From NCBI GenBank assembly GCA_023678885.1, contig CM042998.1, positions 623,820-687,819 on the forward strand: a DNA stretch of 64,000 nt. The letters are read 5' to 3'. Origin of the DNA: Pogostemon cablin (taxonomy: Eukaryota; Streptophyta; Magnoliopsida; Lamiales; Lamiaceae). Numbering within the stretch: position 1 is the stretch's first letter; each line of letters begins with the position of its first letter. Under the pieces are notes generated by a model. It saw only the letters and a list, made by a program, of their open reading frames with translations. It was not told where the DNA came from and ran no database searches. Made by a program: the position numbers and the translations under genes. Below are positions 26,372-38,869 of the stretch, piece after piece.

Positions 26372-28739
26372 TCAAGCACGCATGACTTCATGTGATTTTG
26401 AGGATGAAGTTGCTAATAAGCTCTTCTCCCTTGCTCTCTGCAAGAACAATACAATGTCAACAACAGGTTTCTTACACTTATTTATAGTGCTTGTATTCTG
26501 TATTAAACTAACCATCTCAGCATGTGTGTTTTTCCGAGCTTTCTCCAGCTCTTCGAAGACCAAATCTATCGTAGGTCGACCTGTGCTCGAACTGGCTACA
26601 CAGAGAACTGCTATCTGTAATATGGACTCAAAATCCACAGTGACAATGTTTCCTTTCATCTTGGGGTCTTGAAAATCTTTCAGCGGTCGTTTTCCCATGT
26701 TCACATCCTTTGCCTGCAGTTGTTTCAAGAATTAGTACCCTGTAGAACATCATTGAACCTGTAAATGTGATCGATACATCGCCTGTATGTACCTTTCTTG
26801 TGAGTTGATCTCTTGCATCCAGGTCAAGTTCTATCACTCTCTGTCCAGATAAAAGTTGCAGAGTTACAATGCCAAAGCTGTAGATGTCACTAGCACTAGT
26901 TAGTTTAGCATTGCTCATATATTCAGGATCCATATAACCTATCGTTCCTCGAACATCTGTAAACACTTTACTCTCTTCTATTCCTATCATCTTCGCCAGG
27001 CCAAAATCCGACAGTTTTGGTGTCATGTCGTGAGTCAGAAGGATGTTAGTTAGCTGCAAATACAAGAATGTCACTATTCATACATTCATACATTGTTGGT
27101 TTTCTGATGTTCTTATGTAAGATACCTTAATATCTCTGTGAACGATGCATCCGTTTATGTGGTTGTGGAGATACTTGAGAGCGAAAGCGCAGTCTCTTAA
27201 AATATTGACCCTCGTCTCCCATGTTAGTGCAGTGTCTTTCCCTGTTTTTGATAGATAGACACATAATCATGAGCCTATTGATCTGACTGTGTTCTCAGAA
27301 AGAGAAAGCACTTGGTGTAATGTGCATAAAAATGACATACGTAGAAGATGTTGAGATAGGTTTCCATTCGAACAATACTCGTATACCAAATACTGCTCTC
27401 CATCTTCAATGCAACAACCAAAGAGACAAACGAGGTTAGGATGCCTAACTCTTGAAAGGCCGGCGATCTCCCTACTAAACGAATCCAACGTGTTGCTCTT
27501 GAATATCTTCTTGATTGCTACTAGCTGTCCACTTGGAAGCATGCCCTTGTACACCAGCCCTGCACTGCCTCTTCCTAAGCACTCCTTTTCAGCTCCGTAG
27601 TTTATAGCATTCTCGATTTCTGCTCTGGAGAATCTGTACAGACCAGGTGTGTCTATACTCTCTTTGGTCTCCATAGACTTGATCTTCTCTTTCTTTTGGT
27701 TCTTCGTCACGCATTTTATCAGCACGGTGATGGCTGTCAAGCCCGCTATCACCAGTGCCACTGCTAAGAGAGCTTCAGCCAGAGTATCTGGTAGAATACA
27801 CACAGATAAGTAAGTGCACTTGTATGAGCTAACAGTTAATCACTATAGCTAGAAGGTGTAAGAACTTTCACTCACCATTGATTTTGATGTAATTCACTGA
27901 TTCTGCAAGAAAGCCACTGCCTGATTAGTATCATGTGTATGTGCTAAAGAGAGAGAGAGAGAGAGAGAGATGTTCTTACTTGGAACATTTAAACCAGGCA
28001 AGCACCTTTCAAAATCATCACTAACCCCAGAGGAATAATTCATATTCCCTGCAATAACTGATATAATAATACTAACAAGACAGGTAGCTTTCTCTGTATA
28101 ACTTTTATCAACATATAACTGTTTCAACATTGTATCCAATGCTGTTGTTATTCCAGAAGTGCAAGCTCCACAGGCATCATCAAAGGACGAGGATCCGAAA
28201 CGTGAGCACGAAGCAGCGACACTTGCATTGATGTTGTGCAGCTTAACAGTGGAGCAATTACCACTTCCATAGTAGAAACTATTGAAACCACACGTGGTCA
28301 TGGACATATTCGGCTGAACCTTGAACGGTCCGCTGCAGTCGTTCCATTGGTCCTGGCCGATGAAGACATTCCCCATTGGATCGTTTTTCACACGAACTGC
28401 TAATGCGTGAGAGAAAACGACAAGAGCATTTTGACAGCAGACTGTTTCAGGGAAGATGTTCCAATCCTTGAGAGTCTCATTGGCATTACCACAACCACCT
28501 ATTGGCCTGTAAGGATAACTACTGAAATTCAAACTGCAACCTGCAATTAGTTCATTTCCATCTAATCAACATTTATGACAGATTAGAACAGAATCTTGAA
28601 GCCATGTTGGAATCAAAACAACATCAGACGTGAAGCAGAAACCTGGATCTCCTGGAGACCATGATGATGAAGCTGATACAAAGAGAAGACATATGAAGAA
28701 CAAACAAGGAATCTTCAACTTCATGCATCCTATGTCCAT
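26372..28739 (-). CDS. SPARK-domain receptor-like protein kinase
   Basis: Single-pass plasma-membrane receptor kinase. Eight exons, phases closed, 591 aa: 28739-28643, 28540-27980, 27902-27876, 27787-27341, 27241-27126, 27053-26793, 26713-26513, 26437-26372. There is a signal peptide at residues 1-27, then a Cys-rich ectodomain ending in CGACTSGITTALDTM and DDFERCLPGL, the typical SPARK pattern. A membrane helix lies near 233-254. The kinase domain is complete: Gly-rich loop LGRGSAG from 299, Lys321 in VAIKK, HRD with Asp414, DFG with Asp432, so an active RD kinase is expected. Some SPARK kinases (rice ARK1/ARK2) are needed for arbuscular mycorrhiza; whether this one is cannot be told. A second in-frame ATG (28724, MKLKIP) is an alternative start. 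Confidence 0.9.
27948..27970. repeat. (GA)n microsatellite in an intron
   Basis: About 11 GA units in the short intron between exons 2 and 3 of the SPARK kinase gene, close to the donor at 27979. Confidence 0.9.
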
Positions 28740-30479
28740 TCTTCTGCTCTGAGTACTCGATTTCGCATGAGGATCTTTTATTCAGTAATGAAATTCTTTT
28801 TTTCTTGCTAAAAAGCAATACATGAACGAATTTATAGATGTTTACAGTTAGCTATACTCCAAAAATAGTATATTCGGATATTCTTTATCACAATATTAAA
28901 CCTTGCTTCGTAATTTGCTACATTTGCAGTTACCTTGTATTCATCAAATTTGTCATCTGTATCGTGGCTGGCAGAATTGAGGTCTTAAGAAAATTGATGA
29001 CAATTAATCCATACTCAATTTCGGATCGTTAAGCAAAGTCTCTATAGAATTCGATTCGATTAAATTGTCATTTGTCAAACAGATAAAACCTGTTGTTCAA
29101 CATGAGATCCAACTCAATTAGTAAAAACTAGTGTAAAAATAGCCAACCATAACATTTGAAAATCGAGAAACTTAAAAAGAAAGAAAAAACTAGAATTTTG
29201 AATTTCAATTTAGATAAAGTCTATATATTGTGAGACATTTGTTACACGCTTTAAAATATGATTGTTATGGAAACTACTTGAGTAAAAGGATATATCTTGG
29301 ACTTTGTTAGGATTTAAATTAATAATAGATGTATCAGGTGGATGCTCCTTCAATTTAAGATCAACATCAACATTAGTTAAAAAATAAAAAAGAGAGACAA
29401 TGTTTTCCGCCGTAAGAGAATGATTCGAAAAATATTATGTTAACTTGGTCATATATGTGGGAATTAAATTAAATTAGATGGTGAAGTTTGAATATTGATT
29501 ATAACTATGTTAAGATTCAATATAGTATCCAACTTTTCATGTCCCTTAATTCAAATTTCTTCAAGTTTTTGTGGTGGATTCCATTCAACAACAAGATTCC
29601 AAATGGAGTGATACCAAATATGGGATGTTAATATGGTCATATTTCAACTTTATTGTACTATCAAAATATATTATCTAGTACGATGAACGACAAGCTAATG
29701 ACGATTTCAATGACTGCATGATTTTTTATATATTTGCACTATATTTTAATGTCAGAATTATGACAATTCCAAAGTTTAGGGGCCATATGTGTCTCACACA
29801 ATAATATATCCTTGCATATGTCAATCTATTTCATCAATATTTTGTTAATCTGACAACTAATTATGATCAGGAGCAATTAATTATCCATTATATTCTTTCT
29901 AATGAGATGAATCCTCACCAAATAAGTATCCACAACATTATTAAGTATCCGAGCACTTCACACCCAGCCTTACATAACGGTGAAGAGGTAAATCATGGTT
30001 ACTTAATTGATTAACAAAGTTAAACCTTTATCACAATACACAAGGAATTAATCCCTCATTTTTAGAGGCTACTTCCACCTTAATCACCCTTATACATCTT
30101 AAAAATTCATACAATTTCACACCTTTTGTTTGAGTGATTGTAATTAAAGTTCACATCCATAAAAAAATGACGTTAATCTAATTTTATAATATGCCCCTTT
30201 TGTCCCACCCAAAAAGGGTATTTTACTTTTTGTGGTGAATTAAGGAGTATTATTATTTAATGTGTAATTAGTGTAGATAGTTGTATTATTGGGACTTGAG
30301 AGTATGAGCCTCATATTTTAATTGTATTAGTGAGTGTGTGTGGTCTCATATGTGCAAAAAATGAAAGACTTTTAAATGAGACGCCCAAAATAAAAAAAAA
30401 TTATTGAAGAGAACAGAGTACTTTAATTTCAAAATTATAATACTCTCCTGATTACACATAACTAGTTTTTTACAATTTA
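28740..30479. other. AT-rich intergenic region
   Basis: Upstream of the SPARK kinase gene. I see no exon, RNA gene or clear transposon; it should contain that gene's promoter at the left end. Confidence 0.5.
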
Positions 30480-30668
30480 CTCCCTCCGTCTCACCCAAAT
30501 AGCATCATTTTACTATATTGAGCGTCCCGTCCAAATTGCATCATTTTCCTCTTTTAGTCACTACCCATCAAATCTCTATAATAAACCTACCCACTTTACA
30601 TAAAATAATAATACTCCTTAATCTACGTGCAAAAAACAAACGGTGCACTTTGACCGGAACAGAGGGAG
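30480..30668. mobile_element. Stowaway-like MITE
   Basis: Begins CTCCCTCCGTCTCACCC and ends with the inverse form (..CCGGAACAGAGGGAG), flanked by TA-rich sequence; 189 bp with no coding capacity. Confidence 0.7.
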
Positions 30669-32168
30669 TATTAAAAAAGTTAAAAATAAATTAGCATAAA
30701 TTAAGTGAATGATATACCTGCCCATGTGGCAAATGACTCCTAAAAAAAAAAAAAAGAGAAAGGTCCAATATAGTGAATGTGAAAAAGAGTTTGATAAGCC
30801 CCACCTACAAACGTTGCAGGGTTCATAATCACAAGACATCTTATCCAACCCGCATGCTTTCAACTCCACACGTCACCTCTTCCCTCTTTAATCTCTCTAA
30901 ATTTGCAATCCTACACTCTGATCCCACTTTCTGTATGCTGATTGCCCCCCCAAAAATGTACCAAACCACCATTCTTGCATCGCAGAATAAAGGTTCGCAG
31001 CTTCTACTTTTTGTGTGCACATTTGATGTTGCCTCAGTTAACATTTCTTTTCCCACTTCTAAGTGGGCCTTTACATTACATCGTGTATATCAATGTGTCG
31101 ATGTTTCTGGGGTGATTATGCAATTTTATCTGGTTCTTACTATGGCATTCTTTAGTGTGACAAGAAGTTGATTTTTGACAGAAACTATGTCCTCACAAGT
31201 AGCTCAGGTGATCTCATGAGAGGGGATTTTAGTGAAAATTTCTGTATTTGGATATGCTTTTTACTTCTGTAGTTGTTGTGATGTACTCCATAAATAAATA
31301 AATGTAAATGACTATTGATAAATTTCAAGAATTGAGGATGGCTAGAAACTGTATCTCAATCTTAGGGTGTTAATTTGATATCCCATTTTAGCAAATCTAA
31401 TTGCTTAATGTAATAGTATTATAATAGTATTGCAACAATGGGGTAGGGTGAGGGTACAAAGGTGAAATTTTTCATGGGATATTTGATTAATAGTGCCAAT
31501 AGTCCTTTTTTTCTTTTCTTTTCTTTTCTTTTCTGGAGCATGTTTGCATGGAAGTCACGAGTATATTATTCATGAATTAATTCAATCAGTCTGTGAAGTT
31601 CAAAGTGCTGAATAAGTCATTAAAAGTGTTCAATGGGGGGGAGAATTTAGGGGATATCAGCCATACATTAGAATTTCATGACATGGTGAAATAGTTAGAG
31701 ATTCAAGACTAAGATTCTATTCTGCTAGGGCTCAAAGTGGATTCCTTTTGTGCTTACATTTTCATTAACAATGTGACCAAGAATACTCACAGCATGAAAG
31801 AGCAATATTTTTGCATAGGATTCTCATTTTTTTGTGATATGTGGGCGGCTATATGCTCGAGTAGGGAGCTCCTGGGAGTTGAGGATTGGCTAAGTAGAAA
31901 TTTGGTTTTGTTAGGTGAAAAATCTTGTCTTGTATAAAATGTTATTTTCAATCTAGATCTTGTATTGTAGGCTGGCTGAATATATGCTTTAGCCATCATC
32001 AGCTTTAGAGCTTTGTACTGAAAATACATATAGATAGACATAATCAAGATTTACACCACAGCATATTTGGAAGTTGTATCTTGATAATTGCATCCTTCAG
32101 GATTTTTAGCAGCTCATAAGCATATCTTACTTTGTCACATGAATTCAGGTTGCATTTAGCAGTGAAAC
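30669..32168. promoter_or_regulatory. VDE upstream region and probable leader
   Basis: Long region before the VDE ATG. An acceptor-like GAATTCAG at about 32141-32148 sits 20 bp before the start, so a 5' UTR intron is likely. The first exon may lie near 30900-31000, but this is not proven. A short (TTTTC)n pyrimidine tract is at 31507-31534. Confidence 0.35.
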
Positions 32169-34605
32169 ATGGTGTTTCCGTTATACTCAAGAGTGGTTTC
32201 CAATGGTGAAAGTGTGCTATTACATAATAAATCAAGACTGGCTTCACATGATAAATATAGCTGGAGTAGAGCTGATATTAAAGGCAGTCTGATGGTGAGG
32301 ATGGTTTCCAGTAAGTGGAACTTTCGATACTCGAAACTATTAAAGACTCAACAGTTTTGCAAGGGATCGAGTCGGAGATACTCAAATCTAATCTCAATGA
32401 GGATGGATAAGACTTCTTCAAATTATAAGTTTAACACAGTGATAACGGAGGTGACTTATAAAATCTGTGATTTTACTTGGAAAAACTATCATTATTTCTT
32501 TATGTTCAACCGAACTCCTTTGTAGGCCATAAAGAAAGTAAATCTTCCCGATGTGGTTAGTTTTGTATTTTCAAAGCAATGGATCTATGCCAAAAGTGCT
32601 GCGATATTACTGACGTTGACATTCATGATCATTCCACCTGCTGAGGCTACAGATGCTCTCAAAACTTGCACTTGCTTACTGAAGGAATGCAGGTACTGAA
32701 TCCAGTTTACTTTGGTTTCTATTAAACGAATAACTTTCGTAATATGAATTCCATTTTAATGTAAATTGGGGTGTTTTCTATTACCTTGAGTTTTTATCTT
32801 TCTGTATTCTATGAATACATCAATGGATAATCTCCTATAATTACAATTTAGACAGAACAGTGACTTAGTTCGTATCTACATGTGATTGCTTTTCTTCAGA
32901 TTGGAGCTTGCAAAATGCATAGCAAACCCATCATGTGCTGCTAATGTAGCATGTCTTAATACCTGTAATAACAGACCCGACGAAACTGAATGTCAGGTGA
33001 TTCCAACATCTTTCATGATACAATATCTTTTCACAAGTACTACATTATCAGTAGTAATTAATTTCTGGTCCTGTATCACAGATAAAGTGCGGAGATTTGT
33101 TTGAAAATAGTGTTGTAGATGAATTCAATGACTGTGCTGTTTCGCGAAAGAAATGTGTACCTCAAAAATCTGATGTAGGCGAATTCCCCGCACCCGATCC
33201 TGCTTATCTAGTCCCAAAGTTCGACATAAATGATTTCAGTGGAAAGTGGTTTATAAGCAGTGGCTTGAATCCTACATTCGATACATTTGATTGCCAACTG
33301 CATGAGTTTCATACAGAAGGTGGCAAACTTGTAGGGAACTTGACATGGCGTATAAGAACTCCGGATACAGGTTTCTTCACTCGATCAGCAGTCCAGACTT
33401 TTGTGCAAGATCCAAAATATCCAGGAATTTTATACAATCATAACAATGAGTTTCTTCACTATGAAGATGACTGGTATGTTGGTTTTTACCTTGCACTTAT
33501 TTCTGGTTATTTTCGCTTGTCTGAAAATTCTGTTCTTACATACTATGATGCAAGATTTCAAGGACTACTGAATTTTGAAAATCCTGAATTTTTTTCGATG
33601 ATCTTAGGAAATGATAGATGAATTCTTTTTCAAGAATATCAACTTCTTGATAAAAAAATTTCAGATGAGATCAAGAATCAAATTTATCAGACAATATTGT
33701 TCACTAAGAAATGATTGCTGCTTGAAGACTGAAGCTGATGTATTGCGGCGGACGAATCCTATATTTTTAGATTCCATGAATCAAAACCTCGACCATGAAC
33801 TTAATTTCTATTGCATGGACTAATGTTCATCAGGTAAAATTCGGACTAATACAACAGAACAACCAAGAGAAGTTACTTTAGCTTTTAATGCATTTGATGA
33901 TGTAGCATAGCTCAAATGTCCTGCTCGAATCGTCTGAATTTCTTAACTTCATTACATGGGCTTGAACAATGATGTATTTATGTCATGTGGATATTCAGAT
34001 CAGTTAATGTTAACTGGATATATTTGATCCTCGCTAGTTCAAAGGATTGCTCTCATTTGGCTGAACAACAAAGAATAATTTACTATTATCTTAATTTGCT
34101 CAGGTACATTCTTTCAGCCAAGGTGGAAAACCAGCCCGACGACTACGTATTCGTTTACTATAGAGGCAGAAACGATGCCTGGGATGGATACGGTGGCGCT
34201 GTAGTATACACTAGAAGTGCAGTTCTACCTGAAAGCATTATACCCCAGCTCGAAAATTCTGCCAAGAACGTGGGCCGTGATTTCAACAAGTTCATCCGGA
34301 CCAACAACACTTGTGGGCCCGAACCCCCACTCGTAGAAAGACTGGAGAAGACGGTGGAAGAAGGCGAGGAGCTAATCGTGAGAGAAGTCGAGGAGATAGA
34401 GCAGGAAGTGGAGAAAGTTAAGAACACTGAAGTGTCATTGTTTCAAAAGTTGGCAAAAGGGTTTCAAGAACTCATCAAAGATAAAGATTATTTCCTGGAG
34501 GAGTTAAGTAAAGAAGAGAAGGATATTTTGAATGAGCTAAATTTGGAAGCAAGGGAGGTAGAAAACCTTTTTGGTAGAGCTATACCACTAAGGAAACTAA
34601 GATGA
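32169..34605 (+). CDS. VDE: Violaxanthin de-epoxidase, chloroplast
   Basis: Thylakoid-lumen lipocalin-fold enzyme that converts violaxanthin to antheraxanthin and zeaxanthin using ascorbate when the lumen turns acidic, driving photoprotection (Arabidopsis NPQ1). Five coding exons, phases closed, 479 aa: 32169-32450, 32526-32692, 32900-32996, 33082-33473, 34104-34605. The bipartite targeting signal ends in a hydrophobic run with AEA/TDALKTC (cleavage after residue 135), giving a mature protein near 344 aa as in other VDEs. Next come the Cys-rich region (CTCLLKEC through CNNRPDETEC), the lipocalin core (GKWFISSGLNPTFDTFDCQL; FVYYRGRNDAWDGYGGAVVY) and the Glu-rich C-terminal helix. No lesion seen. 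An additional splice form reading past 33473 would add only intron sequence. Confidence 0.97.
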
Positions 34606-34962
34606 ATGTATAGTTTAAAGGTAAACAAACATAAATTTTATTACCATTTTTATTTAAGACATGTATAGTGCATACAATAACAATACAGTATCGGGTATCC
34701 AATTCATTTTTGTTGAAGATAGGTATGTATGTATGTTTGGAACCATCTTATTTGGCCACTAAAATTCTTTATTTGAAAATCTGAACAATACATATTTATT
34801 AGAATAAACTATACTCTTTAAGTATTGATTTTGTCAATTTGGACGTTATTAAAGGCGTCTATTTCCCCTTCCTACGCAAAAGGATCTACACATGTTCCAA
34901 CGCTTACAGTTAAATTTATAAAATAAGTCCTTCATTCCCGTGGAAAGATTATCATTTTACTA
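34606..34962. other. VDE 3' flank
   Basis: AT-rich 3' UTR and flank of VDE; nothing else recognised. Confidence 0.5.
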
Positions 34963-35053
34963 CTCCATCCGTCTCGGTCAAACTATATCGTTTGACTGCA
35001 TAAATTTCTCACAAAAGTTACAGTAAACGATGCAATATGGGCGGGACGGAGAG
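34963..35053. mobile_element. Short Stowaway-like MITE, copy A
   Basis: 91 bp with inverted ends CTCCATCCGTCTC / GGGACGGAGAG. It is closely similar to copy B at 35924-36016 over its whole length (shared 'cgtttgactgcataaa' and 'aaaagttacagtaaac'). Confidence 0.75.
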
Positions 35054-35923
35054 AATATATTAATTGTCTCACTCAAAGGTTTTTATTTACCCTTTATAGT
35101 AAAAGTGCCCCACATGGCCCAACCACTACTTCTAACATAATTATACATTACATACAAAATAATAATACTCCTTAATCTATGGGGAAAAAAGAAATGGGGA
35201 TATTTTTTCAAGACTGGAAAGTAATACTCTTTAACTCACGTGTAAAAATCAAATAATTAAGGAATCGTAAATATTGGGAGCAGGTAATATAAATTGTGAA
35301 CCCCCTCTCTGTACTTTTTCCAATTATGCCAAGATTTACTGCAGTAATTTTGACCAAGTGTAAGTAAATCTGCACAGTTCGGCAGAAATCATGGGAAGAA
35401 AGAGAGTTTTGATATGGGCTGACGCCAAACTTTGACATTCTATCACTGTTAACTTGTTGATTCTCTTCCTCACATGTTTGCTTGCCTCTTTTGTCCCTAT
35501 CTAACTTTTCCAAAACCCAACTGTTTTTATTAAACAACTACCAGATCAGGTGGTGAGTGAGCGAGGGCAAGATGGTGAAATCCCATTGTACAACTATAAA
35601 AATTGATTACTTTTGATTCTCGTTAAGCAAATACTATATGCAATTGGTTAATCGTCCCTACGAATAAAAATTGCCCTACGAATAAAAATTGCACACTAAG
35701 CATCACACTCCATAAGTAAATGAAAACATACTTCTAATACTATTTTCAAATTAAAACAAAATTTAATTAAAACCAGTAGCCCACCTGGCTCCTCACGTGA
35801 CTCGAATTCGATTCCCATTGAAAACGAATAAGAGGGGAGTTATAAGGAGTCTTTGGAGAATAAGGGTATATGAATATTTGGTGAACTAACTACTAAATTA
35901 AAAAAATTGCATTCAAATGCATA
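35054..35923. other. Intergenic between two short MITEs
   Basis: No exon seen. An 18-bp direct duplication (ccctacgaataaaaattg) occurs at about 35656-35691. Confidence 0.5.
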
Positions 35924-36016
35924 CTCCCTCCGTTCCGGTCAAACTGCACCGTTTGACTGCATAAAACTCTCATAAAAGTTACAGTAAACGGTGCAACATG
36001 GGCGGGACAGAGGGAG
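35924..36016. mobile_element. Short Stowaway-like MITE, copy B
   Basis: 93 bp, ends CTCCCTCCGTTCC / GGGACAGAGGGAG. Nearly the same sequence and the same orientation as copy A about 0.96 kb away. Confidence 0.75.
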
Positions 36017-37422
36017 TACACTAGGAGATTTTTCATTTTAAAAAATTTTATTCTTTTTTTTTTAATTCCATAAGTAGAGAATTTGATGAGTAAGTGGAGG
36101 TGTGACATGAAAGCAAAAAAAAAAAAAACCAACCAAAAAGTAGCTTACACGTTTGTAGGAGTGGAAATTAAACACAAATAATTGGAATGCAAAAGCAGCT
36201 TTAAGTTGACTCTTTCTCTTTCAGTTTCACACAACACAAAATATGCACAAATCTCAAAACCAAACTTGTCCCAATTTCCTCCCTTCCCTAATTTGTCGTT
36301 GACGCAAAAACCCCACCTCCTTTCATTTTCTTTTCCTTTCCTTTGACTTAACTGTCCTAACACCTCTCTCATATAATTACTTGTTTTATTTATTTTTTAT
36401 TATAATTTCTGAATAACCTCGTCAAAAGGTTATTCGTGAAGCAACTCACATCACCATCGCTCACCATTAAAGTAAATAAATAAATAATGGAAAAGATCAA
36501 GACTAATTAGATTAGGATTATTTGTGTATTATTATGACTCTATTGCTAAAGTTTTAACAATCTCATTCTCTAAAAATATACGTATATATATTCTTGGGCA
36601 TAGTGACAATTTGCAGGAACATTTTTCAAAATTTAAGTTTTAAGTTGAATAATGGAAATTTAAATTTAAAAAAAAAAACTTCATGATTAATCAAGTGTCA
36701 CCTTATACCTAGATAATGTTAATTTTTTTAAAGTGAATGTGATTGCTTAATGGGAAAAATATGTGAACTATATAATGAATAAATAATGTACCATGTCATT
36801 GTCATGTTATTATATCTCGTTAATGGGAGAAATATATAAACTATATTGATGATATATTTTATAAATGAAATGCAACAGAATATATTGAATGTAAGAAATA
36901 AATGTGTCATTAAAATAAAGACTTGTCTTCTGGTCTGTTATTTTTTCTGAAAGTTATGATTAATTTCTGTTGAACTATCATTTAATTTTGAGGGATTTTG
37001 GGTTGCTGGTGTGTATGTTTCTTTTTTCTTCTAAGTCATGATTAATATCTGTTGAACTATCATTTAATTCCAGGGATTTTAGGTTGCTGGTTAGCCCTTT
37101 TCTTTGACTTTAATATTTCTTGAGAAATCTCACTTTTCAACACCAACACATGCCAAGTTAAATTAATTTTAACTGTATCAAATTAATTTCTTTGGAACTC
37201 GATGTCTTATTGACTGATGGTTTAAAATAAGTTGTTCTTTGATTTATTATATTAGTAACATTTTGGAATGACTAAATAGTTTTTTCCACTTATGTTCATT
37301 AAGGTTAGAATATTAACTTTACATTGACATCATAACATATTTTAGGAGTAGTTTATTTATTGAGTGTGCGTGTGTGAACCCGAATCACACAATTATTTGC
37401 ATTAGTTTAAAAATACTATTAC
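36017..37422. other. Intergenic, with a diverged direct repeat
   Basis: No gene seen. About 55 bp at 36956-37010 recur at 37047-37101 ('tctgttgaactatcatttaat', then 'ttgctggt'), 91 bp apart. Confidence 0.5.
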
Positions 37423-37800
37423 TTCCTACTTTTCCATCTAAATGTCCTCATTTTATTATATTAGGTGTCCTATTTAAAGATTCCTATTTTCTCATTTTAG
37501 TAAAATGGCGAACTAATGGATCGTATTGACTTGGAAAGTGGAAAGATTTGTACAAGTTATACGCTTCGTCACCACTTTGTGGAAAATCGTTAGGTATGAA
37601 TATATTAGATACCTGTCGTGACCCGATTGGTGAAATAGTATCTCTCCTCCCAAAAGCATGTTTTTTTCACTGACGTACAAAGAAAATATTGGTCCACCAC
37701 TCACTACTAATACAATTACTCATTACATATAAAATAATAGTACTTTTTAATCTACGCGAAAAAAGGGAATGAAGATCTTTGATTGAGAAGGAAAGAGTAT
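37423..37800. mobile_element. Degenerate Stowaway-like MITE with an interior insertion
   Basis: The left part (cttcctacttttccatct..) and right part (..gaaggaaagagta) resemble Stowaway ends, and internal phrases such as 'ccaccactcactactaatac' are typical. About 185 bp (near 37507-37690) does not fit and looks inserted. Confidence 0.4.
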
Positions 37801-38058
37801 TTGATTATGTTTTAAAAATGAATAAATGAGGCCAAAGTGGAGGTGTTTTTTAATCATAGTTCACACAAGGGAAGGGAGTATAAGTGTAGAGAATAAGGAA
37901 AAATGATATAGAAAAGGACGTAGGGTGTGTATTAACAACCATTCCACCACCATCTCATACTCGAAGTCATATCCACACCACTCACTGCGGACAAAAACAC
38001 AAGAATCCATCAACATCACTTAGCCACCACTACCCTTTCTTCTTGATTAATTCTCTCT

Positions 38059-38063
<5 letters not shown>

Positions 38064-38091
<28 letters not shown>
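38064..38091. repeat. (CT)n microsatellite in the RIN4-like 5' leader
   Basis: About 14 CT units ending 12 bp before ATG 38103, a common placement for GAGA/CT elements in plant 5' UTRs. Confidence 0.85.
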
Positions 38092-38102
38092 ACATTCCCC
38101 TC

Positions 38103-38869
38103 ATGGCTGTGGTAAGTCTGTGTAAAACTTTTCAAGATCCTGATTCTGTGCATCACTATCACTTCGAATCTTGGGTGTGTGTTTGAGTGTTGCATGGTTT
38201 GTGTGTGCAGGAATATTTCATAAAAAGTGGACAAATTCCAGCTTTTGGAGATTGGGATAATGCCAATGAGCTCCCAATTACTCAGTATTTCGAGTGCGCC
38301 AGGCAGGCTGGCCTTCTCCGCTGCAGCTGCTCTGGAGACTGCGGCAACACCGCTGCTTCTTGGGGCGGCGCCGCCGATCTTTATGGTGTTGCTTTCCAGA
38401 AACCTCCTCCTCGCAGGGTGTATACCCATCCTCACCGGACTCTCTCATTGATTTTCTAGTACTCTTATCAATTATGGGTTTACTTTTTCTTGCAATTTAA
38501 GCATAAATAATTTGAAATGTTATTACAGACGAGTGCACACTCAAAGGAGCAGAGGAAACAAGTGAAGGTTGGAGATTTGATGGAACAACCCAAAATCTGA
38601 CACAATCAAAAACAGACCACCACTAAATCTGGAAACCTGGTACCCCAGAAACCTGTCAAACCTGTAGATGAAGATCTTTACAAGATCCCACCTGAACTAC
38701 TTGAGAATTCCAAGAGGGTAATAATTAAGACTCTGATTGATGTCAAACATGACTTTTACTAGTATTACTATTACTATTAATGATGAAGCTAATGATTATG
38801 ATGCTGTTGTTGTAGAAAAAGATGCTGGGATTCTTCTCCAAATGCATGGTTCCTCCTTGCGCTGCCTGA
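38103..38869 (+). CDS. RIN4/NOI-like protein with an in-frame stop
   Basis: Small membrane-associated family related to the RPM1-interacting protein RIN4. Four exons: 38103-38111 (three codons, MAV), 38211-38417, 38529-38717, 38816-38869. All phases are 0 and close. The NOI-like core reads GQIPAFGDWDNANELPITQY followed by FECARQAG, with a GDWD motif like the AvrRpt2-cleavage-site core of NOI domains. Conserved C-terminal parts are present downstream: DEDLYKIPPELLENSKR in exon 3 and GFFSKCMVPPCAA in exon 4. However TGA at 38598-38600 interrupts exon 3 in frame, so the predicted product is 95 aa instead of 152 and lacks the Cys-rich tail that should anchor it to the membrane. Skipping the stop as an intron (38568-38615) would need a 48-nt intron, which is unusually short. 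It may be a null allele, a truncated functional form or a sequence error. Confidence 0.7.

Noticed and set aside
30773..31171. 132-codon frame considered as a first VDE exon
   Set aside because: No transit-peptide or VDE similarity; the VDE ATG at 32169 already gives a full transit peptide. It may include leader sequence.
35208..35537. 109-aa minus-strand frame
   Set aside because: No recognisable domain, no neighbouring exons, AT-rich intergenic context.
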